From Calonectria ilicicola (Eukaryota; Ascomycota; Sordariomycetes; Hypocreales; Nectriaceae): 64,000 nucleotides of DNA. The stretch covers positions 2,480,001-2,544,000 of the forward strand of contig CP085834.1 in assembly GCA_020809705.1 (NCBI GenBank), read 5' to 3'. The position numbers were made by a program, and so were the translations under genes. The notes below the pieces were generated by a model, which was given only the letters and a program-made list of their open reading frames with translations, did not search any database and was not told the origin of the DNA. Below, piece after piece: positions 1 through 12,042 of the stretch (within the stretch, counting starts at the first letter, position 1; each line of letters opens with the position of its first letter).

Positions 1-16
1 GTTGTCAACTCCGGCA

Positions 17-3000
17 TCAGCTCCCCATCATGCTACGTCTGTAGATTGGTTTAAAAAGCGATTGCTTATTATTAGTGAAGATCAATAAAGTAGCCTCGCG
101 CCTCTTCATGAAATCGCCCACACTCCTATCCATATTCGCAAGTAACCCGACCGCAGAAATGGGCTCTGACACATCTCGAGCCTGCGAAAACAATAACCCT
201 CGCTTTTTATAATTAAAGACAACTTTTTCGTGCGGATCATGCCCAGTCGAGATCAATTTCTTCATGGCGCGGGCAAATGAAGCCCAGCTCAATCTCTTTG
301 TCGTGTCCAAGTAGTCGCTGTGAGGGCTTTCTTGTTGCATGTACCCATTGATGAGATAGTGCAAGTTCACCGTCGTTTTGTAAGGCTCTTTTGTGAGAAC
401 GTCAAGGCATTCCCCGTGCCCTTGAAGGGCTGCGCAGTACACGGCCAAGGGATACCAATCCGGGTTCATCGCGGGGATATTTTTAGCAAGCCAAGTGAGT
501 GTTTCGGCGTATCCCCACCACGCTGCAAGATGAAAAGCGTTGTTTCCAGCGTTAAGTTTAGGATCGTCACGCCCACGCCGAAACAATGATTTTTCATCCA
601 GCTTCGCTCCGTAATTGAGAAGAAGCCTTGCCAGTTTCAGGCTCGTATCCTGCCCTACAAGTATTTTCGTTGCATTCACGGATTTTACGGTCGGCGGATG
701 GCCCATCAAGGCAAGGTTCATTGGCGATTTGTAACCTGGGAACCTTTTATATCCATAGCTTCCGAGATTGGGGTCTGCTCCGTTTGCGAGTAGAAAGCGG
801 ACAATGTTGACATGTCCTATGGCGACAGCTTCAACAAGGGGCTTTGAATAGGTTGGCAGATCCTCACACGGGTTTACTTGCGCCCCAGCAGAAACCAATG
901 CCCAGACGCCGACTTCATTCCCGCGAGAAACCGCAAAAGTTAAAGCAGTTGCGAGTTTTGTTACCAGGTGCGGGAAGGCATAAGTAGCCTCGTCCACTAC
1001 GATATTAGGGTCTGCCAGGCACTGCAGAAGTGCAATCAGACAGTTGTTGTTTTCGGATTCCAAAGCGCTGTGTAAAGCTTCCTTGGTTGGCAATCCACCA
1101 TTGGCGATAGCAGATTTTATGGAGTCCCAGGTTGTCATAGGACCTATATTATTAATGCGACTCTGGATCTTGTCCTTGTCTCTCTTATTACTCAACTCCC
1201 GAGCGGCATAACTGAGTTTTAGAGTCTCCTCATCATGATATATTCTTCGTGCGATAGCCAAAATATCTGCACGCAAGTCTTCGATGCCTGTGAATGTGAG
1301 TCTGGCCAAGACATCAGGGCTAGTTGCTGGCTCGCCATCTAGGTTTGCAGAGTCATATTTTTTGACCGTGTACTCGCTTTCCAAACCTTGGTCGAAATTT
1401 GAAGATTCTTTCTCACGTAGAGGTTCAGGGTTAAATCTTGAGTCATTTATCTCTTTATCGGTCCCTTTGTCAGCTTGTGTATGGGCAGGCCAGGACTTTT
1501 GAGAGGCAGATTGGGAGATGTCATCCTTTATCATCATCTGCTGCATATCCTGAGCAACCAAGGTAGGGTCATCGAGCTGTCGCTGAAACTGGGGCGGTTC
1601 TGACGACAGTAACATAGTTGATGTATTTTTCAAAGCTGATGTATCGGGCACTGGAGCGGCCTCTGGTTCTTTGGATGATTCCAACTGAACTACCTCCGCC
1701 AAAGCTTTTGCTTTCATTAACTTCTTCTTCTGTTTATTGGACAGGCCAGCGTATTCATCGACATCGTCTTGCTTCTCTGATTCTAGTTCCGGTTCCGGGG
1801 AGGGAATCTTTGGGTTCTGCAGGTTTTCAAAATCGATAATATCTTGAAGGGGTTGTGTATGCTCTTTTGAAGGTTCAAGTTCGGTAGTACTTGGAGACAT
1901 TGTCGTGTTTAGAGTGCTCAAAGTTGACCAAGCCAAGGATGCCTCTGTCATGACGCCGTTGGATTCAGTATGGTTTAGTACAGTGGGTTGTTTCGCGAAT
2001 GATGAATTATCGGGAGTGATGCTAGGTCGGTTAGAGATGTTTGAAAATTTAAATAGGAGATGAAGAGATACGTACCTATTTTCATGTTCTGAACCAATTA
2101 CTGATGGTGGTCTCGACATCTTCAACCACGGGTGGACAAGTGCTTCACTTGCTGTTAATCGACTTGAAGGTGACGGCGCCATAGTCTTCCCCAAAAAGTC
2201 ATAACAATCGTCACCAATCTGTCTGCTCTCCAAGACTTGGCGAGGAAGAGGCAATTCATGAACAACATATTTGAAGAGGTCGTTTGGGGTTGGAAAAAGA
2301 GTGGTCTGGGTGAGCATCTGGACAACAATGGCACCAAGAGCCCACATATCGACGCTCGAGTTGTAAGTTTTTTCATGTCGTTCGGGATTTCCATGCATTT
2401 CTGAGAGAGGCAACATGCCAATGACTTCAGGCGCAATATAGCCAGGCGTGCCAATGTGAGTGCGAAGTGCCGTGTCGAGACCAGTTCGCTTGCTGATGCC
2501 AAAATCGCTAATCTTGACCCACCATGAAGGTCGTGGTTGTGCAACTAAAACATTCTAACCATTCCTGATTAACACGAATGCAGTTTTACAGAAACGAGGA
2601 TTAGGGAGTTTTACAGGGGGTTTGAGATCGCGATGAGCGAAATCATTCTTGTGTAGAAAATCGAGGCCCTCAGCCAGCTGAGCGGCTATTTGCTTAGCCT
2701 CGGTCTCAGGAAAAGGAGCCTGGAGGTAATTTTGGAGATCGCCATGTTCCAAGTACTCCATCGCAATAGAGAGGACGCCTTCGGTTTCAAACCACCCAAA
2801 GAACTTAACAAAGCAGTGGACATACTAAGACAGGTAGGGCTTAGCTATAGGCGGCAGAGTAGGGTCTTGGGGTAGGAAACGAACATTATCGTGGGAAAAC
2901 TTGGCTAGGGCTTCGATTTCTCGCTCATAGGAGCTATCTACGCCCTTCTTGAGTTCCTTCACAGCGCGCAAGCCGCACTGGCTGGAGGTTGTCTCACACT

Positions 3001-3190
3001 GCTCGAGCCAGACACACCCGAAGGTTCCATTGCCTAGCTGATGGTGTCGTCTCCATGTCTCCTTGATCTGCTGCCTGCGAGCGCCGGGTTTGGACACATA
3101 GTAGGTGTGATGGGTGAGACCGGGTGAGGTGGTGGTGCGGAGTTCCGAGTCGCGCACCAAGTCCGATACGCGACCAACTGACGTCGCCAT
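17..3190 (-). CDS. Serine/threonine protein kinase with C-terminal ankyrin repeats
   Basis: The model has four exons (3190-2885, 2824-2615, 2554-2076, 2021-17) and encodes 999 residues. The kinase domain is intact: Gly loop GNGTFG (53-58), AVK lysine (K78), HRDLKP (166-171), DFG (189-191) and TPGYIAPE (208-215). A long low-complexity linker follows, then a C-terminal half with ankyrin-like units, for example the stretches containing VEAVAIGHVNIVRFLLANGA and NAFHLAAWWGYAETLTWLA. It should phosphorylate Ser/Thr on partners bound by the ankyrin part; the partner cannot be told. There is no signal peptide or membrane segment, so it is probably cytosolic or nuclear. The first two introns are needed to join the kinase motifs. 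The third (2022-2075) has good splice signals but is a multiple of three without a stop, so retention would still give a full protein. Kinase-ankyrin fusions of this kind are common, mostly uncharacterised, in Pezizomycotina. Confidence 0.85.
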
Positions 3191-5752
3191 GTCGTGGGCC
3201 TACTCGCAATGTGACGGATGGTTCTTGGCGGATCAGGATTAGACACACTGTGGGCTAGACCAACGCGTTGCTTGGCGAAGCCTGCAACGAAAGATGTTGT
3301 CACAAAGCGCCGCGGTCGGTCAATCCAGTTGCGGCTGAGCCTGAAGTTCCTTGAGGACCCACTCGCCATTCGTTGCGCTAAGAGGATGGTTGGCTGTGCT
3401 GCGCCCGAATCTTGGATTTGATTGGATGCGTCCAGCCACATGAACACAATTAGTTGTTGGCTGACGCATGAGTCGAGAGGTTTGGGTCGGCTCAGGGCTA
3501 TTCTGTTTTTCCTAGACTCGCAACAGGGCGAGCTTAGAGAACTAAAGTGGTATGCATACTTTATCCCTAAACTAGTGGGATCGGTGGAGAAAAGTGGGAG
3601 CGGTACACCTTTGGCGAGTTGTAATGTGAATGACTGACGATACGAAAATTGAACAAAGAATCTTTCTGAACATGTTCATGTTTATTGATCATTGCATGAT
3701 TTCCGTTCGTTTGGATGATACCGAGTTGTGTTAAATAAACGTCGCGAACAGAACATTGAACCGTACATGTCATCTTGGTAGAAGTGTCGATGTGTGTGAT
3801 TCACTGTTTAGTTGCCCCATCTACTAATTAGGCCCAATGCGTCATGTTTCTTTTCTACTTCTGGGCAATTATAAATACCCCAAGTATGTCTTCAACTTGC
3901 ACTTCACAATCAACCGGTCTGGTACACAGTTCCAGTGAAGTCTTGCAACCCGACTGGCATTGCGGAGACCCTCGGCCACATCATGGAGCGACAATAACCC
4001 ACATTTCTCACATCGTTCTGATCAAAATGTTATCTTTGCACGGAAGCCCCCAGCTCAAACCACCTTTATCGCTCATGTCATGAGTCTGATGTCCTCCCAC
4101 AGCAATGGTCACACAACGACTCGTTTCTTTAGCTTCTTGCTTTGGCTAACGAGAATCTTTGTGCGATTATCACAAACTTCCCGAATGACACTACAAAAAT
4201 CGTCATTTCAATGTTGTCACATATTGCTCTAAGCACCAAATGTTGTGTTCCGTTGACAAAGACAACATCTAAAGACAGAACATTGCACAATATAGCTCAT
4301 CAACAAAGAATGTCGATTAAAGGAAATGGGGAATTTTCACCATCAAGTACATGAGAGCCTTTCCAAAAGGCACAAAAGCGTCTGCAAAGAGCATGAACGT
4401 ATATTTTCCAATGCGACGAAATGTGACGACTGCGAGCAGCTCAAAACCTGCACCGAAAAGATCGGCCGATTGTACTTTTGCCAAAGCTTGGGGCTTGTGT
4501 ATTCCACATCAGAGGAAATTTCAAGAACACCATCTAGCGTATGGTATTAAAGAAATGTATCTGTCGCTGGGATGAGATAATGTATCAATCCTACGGTCGT
4601 CGCCTCAGTCTCCATCAAGATGCAGCATAAAGGAATGATGCGGACCTCAGAATCGCAGGCCTTCATTTTCCAAACCGTCTCCCATTTCAGAGGGCTTCAG
4701 GTGTCTTGGCCCTTGGAACGAAGTTGAGGCTCTAGAATTCAATGAACCGTACGTCTAATTCCGTTTGCGGAATTATATCTCACCTGGGTCCTTCTGGCGG
4801 ACAACACTGAACTCGCCGGCTATGGCAGCCAAAGCGACCTTTGGCGCATCTTTGTTGCTATCACTTGAGACTTCATAAGCCAGGCCTCGACATCAAACCG
4901 AAGATTAATCGAACTTGACATTTCTAGGTTATCATAAGCTTTGGTGCATTTCTTGTGTTTGCATTGCGAGCATCGATTTGTTTTTTGTTTTTTTTTACCT
5001 TGCTGGATAGCTAGACTTGTGAATAGATAAAAGAAAATAAAGATGAATATTTATTTCAGTAATGCTACTCCAGTGGATAAACTTTGCATGAGAAGCCTTT
5101 GGGTACGCGATGCACACATCTTCATTTCCTGGTACGAAATGAAATAACAACTTTTGCGCATTGGAACAAAATCTAATTGTTCCCTGCTTCACTGGAGCCG
5201 AGATTTTCATCCTTATTTTTCTTGGATCCTTCGCTGTTGAGCTTACACTTGGTTGCTTACTGTGGAGACGGCGAAGAGGGAGCACAGCACAGGGGTGGAG
5301 AAGGGATTTTGGCGGCTGGGGAAAGGCCCAAAGAGGGATGTCAGACACAAGAGAATTATGCAGTCAGAGAAGTGTAATGAAAACATTGCTTTTCTCTTTC
5401 GTAGACCAATATTTCTTCCTTATTCATGTATTTTTTTCCAGTTCCCAGAGCGTGACGCAATCTCCCGTTCTGCGCTAAGCACCTGTGCGTCGTCGCACTT
5501 GTCCGGCTAAGCGGCAAGGTGTTGCTTGTTGGCTGTGGGCTTGTCATTGGTGCTCAGCCCCTTCGCAGTGCCCCCCTCGAATTACATTCTATTTTAGGCA
5601 ATTTTTGTAAAGCGAGAACGAGAGATGCATTTCCCACTAGTGCGGATCAACAGATGATTGATGGGGGCACGGTTGTATAAGTATTCTGTTTTGACCCTTT
5701 TCTGTCGGTTCTTCTCATTAACAATTCAATCACATTCGAATCAATACTTACA
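3191..5752. other. Gene-free stretch
   Basis: About 2.6 kb between the divergent kinase-ankyrin and carboxylesterase genes. Only short overlapping open frames without recognisable domains are present. A TATAAATA box lies at 3869-3876 on the plus strand, yet the following 700 bases hold no convincing coding region; they may be a non-coding transcript or a decayed small gene. The right end holds the carboxylesterase promoter. Confidence 0.5.
5676..5680 (+). promoter_or_regulatory. TATA box of the carboxylesterase gene
   Basis: TATAA in the context TTGTATAAGTATTC, 77 bases upstream of the start codon at 5753, which agrees with TATA-to-start distances of other genes in this window. It is followed by a pyrimidine-rich leader. 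Confidence 0.45.
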
Positions 5753-7602
5753 ATGAAGAAGGTGCAAATTTTATTGGCTGCACAGCTTGCTGTGTCGTCT
5801 GTGTGCGGCTATTCAGAGCCCTCGGTCAAGCTTTCTGCTGGCACTGTTCACGGTGGAAAATGCCCCAATTCCCAAACGAAGCTTTTCCAGGGCATTCCGT
5901 ACGCTGAACCACCAGTCGGAAAATTGAGATTTCTTCCCCCGCAGCCTCTCAAGTCATCCTATAAGGATGGTGTTCTTAGTGCAACAGAGGCCCCTCCTAC
6001 TTGCATCCAGTTCCCTTCTAGCCTTGATGTTACAGGCCAACCTTCTTCTGAAGATTGGTAAGTCAAACCCTCTAGTCGGAAAGATGAACAACTTCTTCTA
6101 ACATTTTTCAATAGTTTATATTTAGACGTCTATGTTCCTGCTCACGCCACGGCACGTTCCGCGCTGCCGGTCAAGGTTTGGGCCTATGGTGGCGCAAACG
6201 ACGCCGGAGCACTGTCCTATCCCCTGTACAACGCCTGCAACCTCGCCGAGGACGCGATTGTTGTCGCTTTCAATTATAGACTGGGCCCATTGGGCTTCCT
6301 GGCCCTACATACAGCTGGAATCAAGGGAAATATGGCTATCCAGGATTACTTGGCTGCCTTAACCTGGGTTAAGCACAACATTGCCGCGTTTGGTGGTGAC
6401 CCTTCAGCCGTTGTTCTCTTTGGTCAGAGCGCCGGTGGTGATGATACATTCACTGTATCGACTCTTCCAGAGGCGAAGTCACTAATCTCTGCCGCAATCT
6501 TAGAGTCTGGAGGTGGCCAGACCATGACTTCAAAATCTTTGGCTCAGTATAGTGCTGCAAGTTATGCCAAGACCCTCAAATGTGAAATTAAAGATGTGAG
6601 CAAGACTACCGGAGAAATTAAAGAACAAAGTCACTAATAATTCCTAGCTGCAATGTCTGCAGTCACAATCTTTGGATGCGCTTATTCAAGCATTCCAGGA
6701 AACACCAGCACTACTCGACCCAAGCCTAAACGGCCACGAGCTAGCTGCAATTTATGGTTTCAACTTGCCAAACATTACTAATCTGGATTCTGCCGTTTTG
6801 GATGGAGAAATCATCAAGGAAGAGCCTCTCAAAGTCGGGTCTCAGGTACCAATCATTGCAGGATCAGGTAACGTGTCCCAATACCAGTCGTTTTGCCTTT
6901 CAAGCTAATATGTGTTTAGCCGAGTTGGACTCTTCACTATTTGTGATTCCACCGCTAGTAGAATCTGGAAATTCTGTCACAGAATCCAACTACACTGACT
7001 TTATAGCACGTTGGGGTTCTCTAGGCTCGGTTATTAGCAAAGAATACCCGCTCTCTCTTTTTAACTCCTCAGGCTCGACAGAAGAAGCAGTTATTGCTGC
7101 AATCACTCATATCGCCACCGTTTCCAGCTACACTTGCCAAACATACCGAAGTTTGAGAGCAGCCATTACTGCGGGGACACCAGCTTATGCATACCTGTTC
7201 AACCACACTCCATCCTTTCCTTGGCTGTGGATCGATGGCAACGCCTTCCCAGGAAAATACGGCAGTCTGTTTGGAGCTACTCACACCTCTGAACTGCCCT
7301 TCGTTTTTGGTAACCTTGACAACCAGCCTTGGGGCAATGGTACTGCAAATGCAACCTCATCAGAACGAGAAATCAGCCGCACTCTAATCACAGCCTGGAC
7401 TGCCATGGCCGCCAAGGGAAACCCGTCGACAAAGAGACAACAGTGGCCTAAATTTGACAATTGTGATAGCAAAGGTCTTTATGTTGAGGGCGGATTCAAT
7501 GTAACCAAAATTGACTACTCCGAGTGTGAGTTCTGGGATGCAATCTGGGTAAAGCTGGGAGGGTACAGTATTCCTTGGCCATCCAAAAATGGATCTGAGT
7601 GA
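5753..7602 (+). CDS. Secreted type-B carboxylesterase/lipase
   Basis: Four exons (5753-6057, 6115-6595, 6648-6867, 6920-7602) give 562 residues, the usual size for the cholinesterase/type-B esterase family. A signal peptide covers roughly residues 1-19. Family signatures are FQGIPYAEPPVGKLRF, EDCLYLDVYVP (recreated only after splicing intron 1) and a nucleophile elbow GQSAGG with Ser207. The catalytic His lies in GATHTSELPF. The elbow is usually GESAGG, so Gln replaces Glu. The acidic residue expected in the xxNDEG-type motif lies in the AELDSSLF stretch, where the assignment is less certain. It should hydrolyse carboxylic esters outside the cell; substrate unknown. Several N-glycosylation sequons occur in the second half. 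Each intron is 52-57 nt with standard splice signals. Confidence 0.88.
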
Positions 7603-7989
7603 AGGCTTTAAAATGTATGAAGGTTGAGAATTGGTGCACTTAGATTACTCTTTACACTCCACAAGAGATACTTTTTTTAATACACTCTAGTGTTCAATAG
7701 AATATTTATTATCCACAAATACCTAGTCATTCGATTCAAAGGAGGAATAAAAGTGTGAAACTTGGGCTTTAGGACTCAACTTGCCGTCATTTCTACCACC
7801 ACACCTCCGACTCTCAACGTCCCAGATGGCATCTAAAGAATCAACGGCAGAAGACTTCGGATTTCTATAAATTTTCATTCATCTTCTGTAATTTTAAATT
7901 ATTAACAACTTCGATCGACAAACAGAAGTTCTTTCTCGCTTACTTTAACTGGATGACAGATGTAGGGTAATGAAGGAAGATGAAACCCA
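7603..7989. other. Short convergent intergenic region
   Basis: About 390 bases between convergent 3' ends of the carboxylesterase and the small secreted protein. AT-rich, presumably 3' UTRs and polyadenylation signals; no open frame of note. Confidence 0.5.
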
Positions 7990-8385
7990 TTAGGAGCAGC
8001 CAGCATCATTGACATCGCCGAATATCGCGATATTCGAGAAATCAATAACCTCATCGTTAAAATTGACCAGAGAGAGATTGATCTGACGCGCTCCTTCTGC
8101 TGGAATAGAAGCCGGCCCAACAATGGTTTGTTGTTCCGCGGATGATTCAGACGTGCAGTTCACTGAGCCCCCATCATTCACATTTCCGAATATCGAAATG
8201 CCGGATATATCAACCACCTCATCGTTGAATGTGATCAACGAAAGTCTCATTGAACTGATATTAGAACTCGGAATACCCAGATTAATCGGTCCCAGGAGTG
8301 AATTAATGAGTTGAAAAGTCGAAGTCTGTCCCAAAATGCACAAAGGGGCCATTAGAAGCGGGAAAATTGCATTAGGGACATGCAT
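7990..8385 (-). CDS. Small secreted protein with an internal duplication
   Basis: A 131-residue protein without introns. The N-terminus (MHVPNAIFPLLMAPLCILG) looks like a signal peptide. The rest holds two copies of a unit of about 25 residues: LSLITFNDEVVDISGISIFG then NVND, and LSLVNFNDEVIDFSNIAIFG then DVND, separated by a Ser-rich linker. The duplication is also visible in the DNA (about 8010-8085 and 8160-8250). Only two Cys fall in the mature part, one after each copy. A TATAAAG sequence on this strand about 100 bases upstream (near 8483-8490) supports transcription. I do not recognise the family; candidate secreted effector-like or cell-wall protein. Confidence 0.6.
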   Translation of the reverse strand: MHVPNAIFPLLMAPLCILGQTSTFQLINSLLGPINLGIPSSNISSMRLSLITFNDEVVDISGISIFGNVNDGGSVNCTSESSAEQQTIVGPASIPAEGARQINLSLVNFNDEVIDFSNIAIFGDVNDAGCS

Positions 8386-11300
8386 ATTGAGATGTGATGA
8401 GGTTTATGGTTGTTTGCAGGGAGATATTTGTGAGATGTTCGGAATTATAACCGAAAAGAGAACATGATGATGTCCTGTGGTCTTTATACTGACTGATAAA
8501 GTCACAACTCCGAGGGTACCGTTGCCAAGCATTCAATGACCTGTTCGAACCATCAGATGGAAGTTTTTACGTGAATTAAAGAGCAAAATTATTTTGAACC
8601 GATTACAAATCTTGCCTCATTCCTACGTACCGAAGAAGTGGATGTTTCAAATTATCCCGACTTCCGAGGCCAGAGCTCTTGGCAATGAGGGTATATTACG
8701 TTTCAACGTCAGAAAACCTGTGAACTAACGGGAATTGGGATAGCTATTCGCCACGAGGAATATAAAGCTGGTCCTTTTCGTGAAACCGGATCGTGAGATG
8801 GATGACACTTCAAAATTAACATCCTTCCCGAAAAGACGAAGCCCCGGTATGATCTCACAGACTTTGCTTGGCACTGTCCGAAACTCAATTTATGATATTC
8901 CAGGCATTAATGATTTATCTAAGCAAGACATCATAAGTAGATCTTGAAACTGGAAAAATAACCCGACATCTTAGGAGAAGGGATTCGGCTATTACCTCGA
9001 TTTTCTAAAAAGTCAGCCGGATCCAAAAAGTGAATTTATGTAAAATAATACACCTATACGCCTATATTGTAGACTGTTGCAACAATTAGCTGTCTGCTCC
9101 CTCACCCCCGTTTCTTCCCTGGTAGATCCATTTTTCCAAGGTGGCTTGTCCCTCTTGACCGTTCGCCTGTTCAGCCTCTTTGGATTACGTAGACAAATCA
9201 ACCTTCCTTGTATAGTTAGCTAATCAGCAGATGATAAGGGCAGCTAAACCATGCGAAGGAGGTCATAGTTCCGCGTGCTCACTGACCCCTTTCCCTGTTT
9301 CTCCACCTCTTTAGACTTCGTGACATCCCCCAGAATAATGATTGGCCCCTAAGCGTACTTTTGCTCCAAAGAATTTCATGTGATATTCTAATTTTAAGTG
9401 CTCGGCACTGCCACAGTCCGAATTGTCCATGTCCGGCTGTGGGCTTGGCCTCGACGCTCTGCAGTCTACATTACACAAGGTGACTAGTATCATCTTGTAC
9501 TGCATTTTCTTTACTATAAGAGTCTCCCAAATTGCATTTGACGCACTGCAAGAGTAGCAAAAAGGTGATGAATTCAGCTCTGGATCAATCGCGCTGTGTT
9601 TTGGCATGAGTACGGTGATAAAGTTTAGGTGAGTTCGTCTAGAAAATACTAAAGCCGCAAGATCTAGGTTTCTCCGGGGCGGGCCGATGGTGCAACGCCT
9701 GGCCTGGTCGGTCCAGACCAATCCTTGTGAAGGTTTTGCGTGAAATACAAGGAAAGTGGGATAGTTCGTTGGACTTTTCCATCAGGCCAATTGTGATATC
9801 AAACCGGCACCTATTGGTGGGCAATAGTTGATTCTCATAGCATGATCATCTAGCAACCCCATTGCAGGGCACCAATTTAACAAAAAGAAGGAGTCTCACT
9901 CAGCTCAACGAACCCACAGAAAGCGAACAATAGACTGATCAATGTTACTGCTTCGTTCATTTAAGGTTTAGAACATAATTTGATCTTCGGTTGCCCGGAT
10001 GCACGTGCATCATGATTTGTTTTGCATCCTGGAAGTGTGGATCCTCAACTCGGCGACTATGCTTCCGAACTCCGTTAAGCATTTCAATCAATTATGGAGA
10101 GGGTGCAGGGGAGGTGAGCTAAATCCTACTTGGAGATAGCGTGGGCTGTCTTTGTCGGGTTTTTTTTGGCAAGAATTTCGTGATGAACGCGCGCTGCACA
10201 TAGATGGCATTGCAACTTTGCACTTGTTTTAGATGCAGGCAAATCAACGAGATGTAAAATGACTCTGCCAAAAGTTATGTTGTTTTTGCCTGGGTTGAGA
10301 TTACGTGATGATAAAGTTAGAGATTAACCTCTACATGGATGCCAAGCAGAATTTAGGCTTGCATAAAATGTGCCTACTTGGCATAAGATTTATTCAATCT
10401 TCAAAATGGGAGGACCAATTCCGGATGAGCGTGCTAACCCGGATCAAATATACTGATGCATTTTCTTTTTTAAATTACTGCAAATGGAATCTTAACTATC
10501 TGATATAATGCATCTTGTGTATTATGTATGCTTATCTAGTGTTGAAAGCCCAGACCCAAGGGCAGAGAGGCTGAGCACCCTAGTACTTAAACACAAGATG
10601 GACTTTTATCGTCCGGCCTTTTGTTCGCGATTATTACATTACTACAAGACCACATAGAGGACATTTGGACCTGATGATGCCGTGGGCGACGTAATTTAAG
10701 CTAAAGCCGTTGGTCTCAAGCATTGCTTATTCATCAAGACTTGAGTGCCTTGTCAGCCAACGCAATTATGAATGAGTAAAATCGTTGAAATAGCATATGA
10801 CGTGAGATATAAGAACCACATTTTTCTTCTTGCTCGGAAACTTTCTTGGATACAAGGCATTTAGCCGATTGCCGATGTCCGCAATTTTACGCACTTTTGT
10901 CGGCTTGAATACGAGTTGACTGCGAGGATGACACTCATTCTCTAGCGGAGGACTCGAATACCCCGCACGTAAGCTCTTGTACAACATGCAAGGAAGCTAA
11001 AAGATTCCGAAAGTCGGCGAGGCAGAGTCTGCACTTTTTGCATTTCTTCGTTGGCAATAGCTTAGGATCTATGCATGCATGCGGATGGCCTCATTCAGCT
11101 TAATCCATATCCACTTCAAAGTGTGTAAGATGGGCTACTCTATACCGGAAGTCGACGTGTCTCAAATAGTTGTTCAGCTCTCTGCAGTTTGTCATGTCAT
11201 CACAGACTAGCTGTGGACTAGTTACACTGGTCGCATTATACTAACAGGGACCGTGCTCAAGCTTCAGATGAGGTGAGGTATTGTTTTCTCGTATCGAGCT

Positions 11301-12042
11301 TACCACAAAGTGCAATTGTCCTACCGATCGAGTCAATTGATACACATTGTCTGAGCCCAATCAAGACTGTTGTCAAACATTGTTCTCCGCAACAGCACCG
11401 CATCAAAACGGACCAACGGTGCGCCAGAAAAAGAAAAGCCAAGAAAGTGATTGCCAAAATACCGCTTCTGTTGGGCTTAGACTTTTGCGCAAAAAGCAAG
11501 CCACAGCTGCCAGCTGAGAATAGTTCAGTAAGCGTGGCTTGAGACCTCGTGACGCATCCATTGGTGGTCTCAAAAACAGCCTTGTCATCATTGGCTTGAG
11601 TTTTGGCCAGCACTTCAGCTGAGGCACTTGTTCGGCCTAGTCGGGGATGTAGTGCCACATAGTCCGCGCCGCATTTTTCTTATTGGCAGCCTTATGGCCA
11701 TCGCTCTCCCCCGCACTTAGAAAGTGTGCAGCCAAGAAGAAGGCGGTGGCGAAGCAATCCGATGGGCTATGCTCGGCAAATGTTTCTAGGTAGATGGCTT
11801 CTATTCTCGTCGGGCACCAGTTCAGACGGCAATGCCTCAACCGCAGCACTCAATGATGCGCCAAGTAGTTTGGGTTATGAGAAAATCGCTCAGCGATGGA
11901 GAGATGCATAGCCGAAGCATGTTGGATATATAAAGCCCCATGAGAATGCCCATAAGGATCTTGATATTCAGCACCAAAGCACTCACTCGCCCACCAACAA
12001 TTGACACTCAATCCAATACCATCTCATCACAAATTCTTCAAA
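8386..12042. other. Long gene-free stretch
   Basis: About 3.6 kb with only scattered short frames on both strands, none with a recognisable domain, signal peptide or splice-consistent extension. The right end holds the promoter of the But2-domain gene. No tRNA or transposon ends were recognised. Confidence 0.45.
11927..11934 (+). promoter_or_regulatory. TATA box of the But2-domain gene
   Basis: TATATAAA followed by GCCCC, about 110 bases upstream of the ATG at 12043. The leader is CA-rich and ends in a good initiation context (CAAAATGTTC), which favours this ATG over the upstream in-frame TTG at 12001. Confidence 0.5.

Noticed and set aside
8540..8560. GTTCGAAC-like sequences that resemble a tRNA B box, here and at several other places
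   Set aside because: No matching A box, acceptor stem or anticodon arm could be built around any of them.
9311..9721. A 136-codon minus-strand frame in the 8.4-12 kb spacer
   Set aside because: No recognisable domain, poor initiation context and overlapping frames of similar length on the same bases.
11257..11658. Minus-strand frame of 133 codons with hydrophobic patches
   Set aside because: Hydrophobic patches do not form a convincing membrane topology, there is no homology I can recall, and frames on both strands overlap it.
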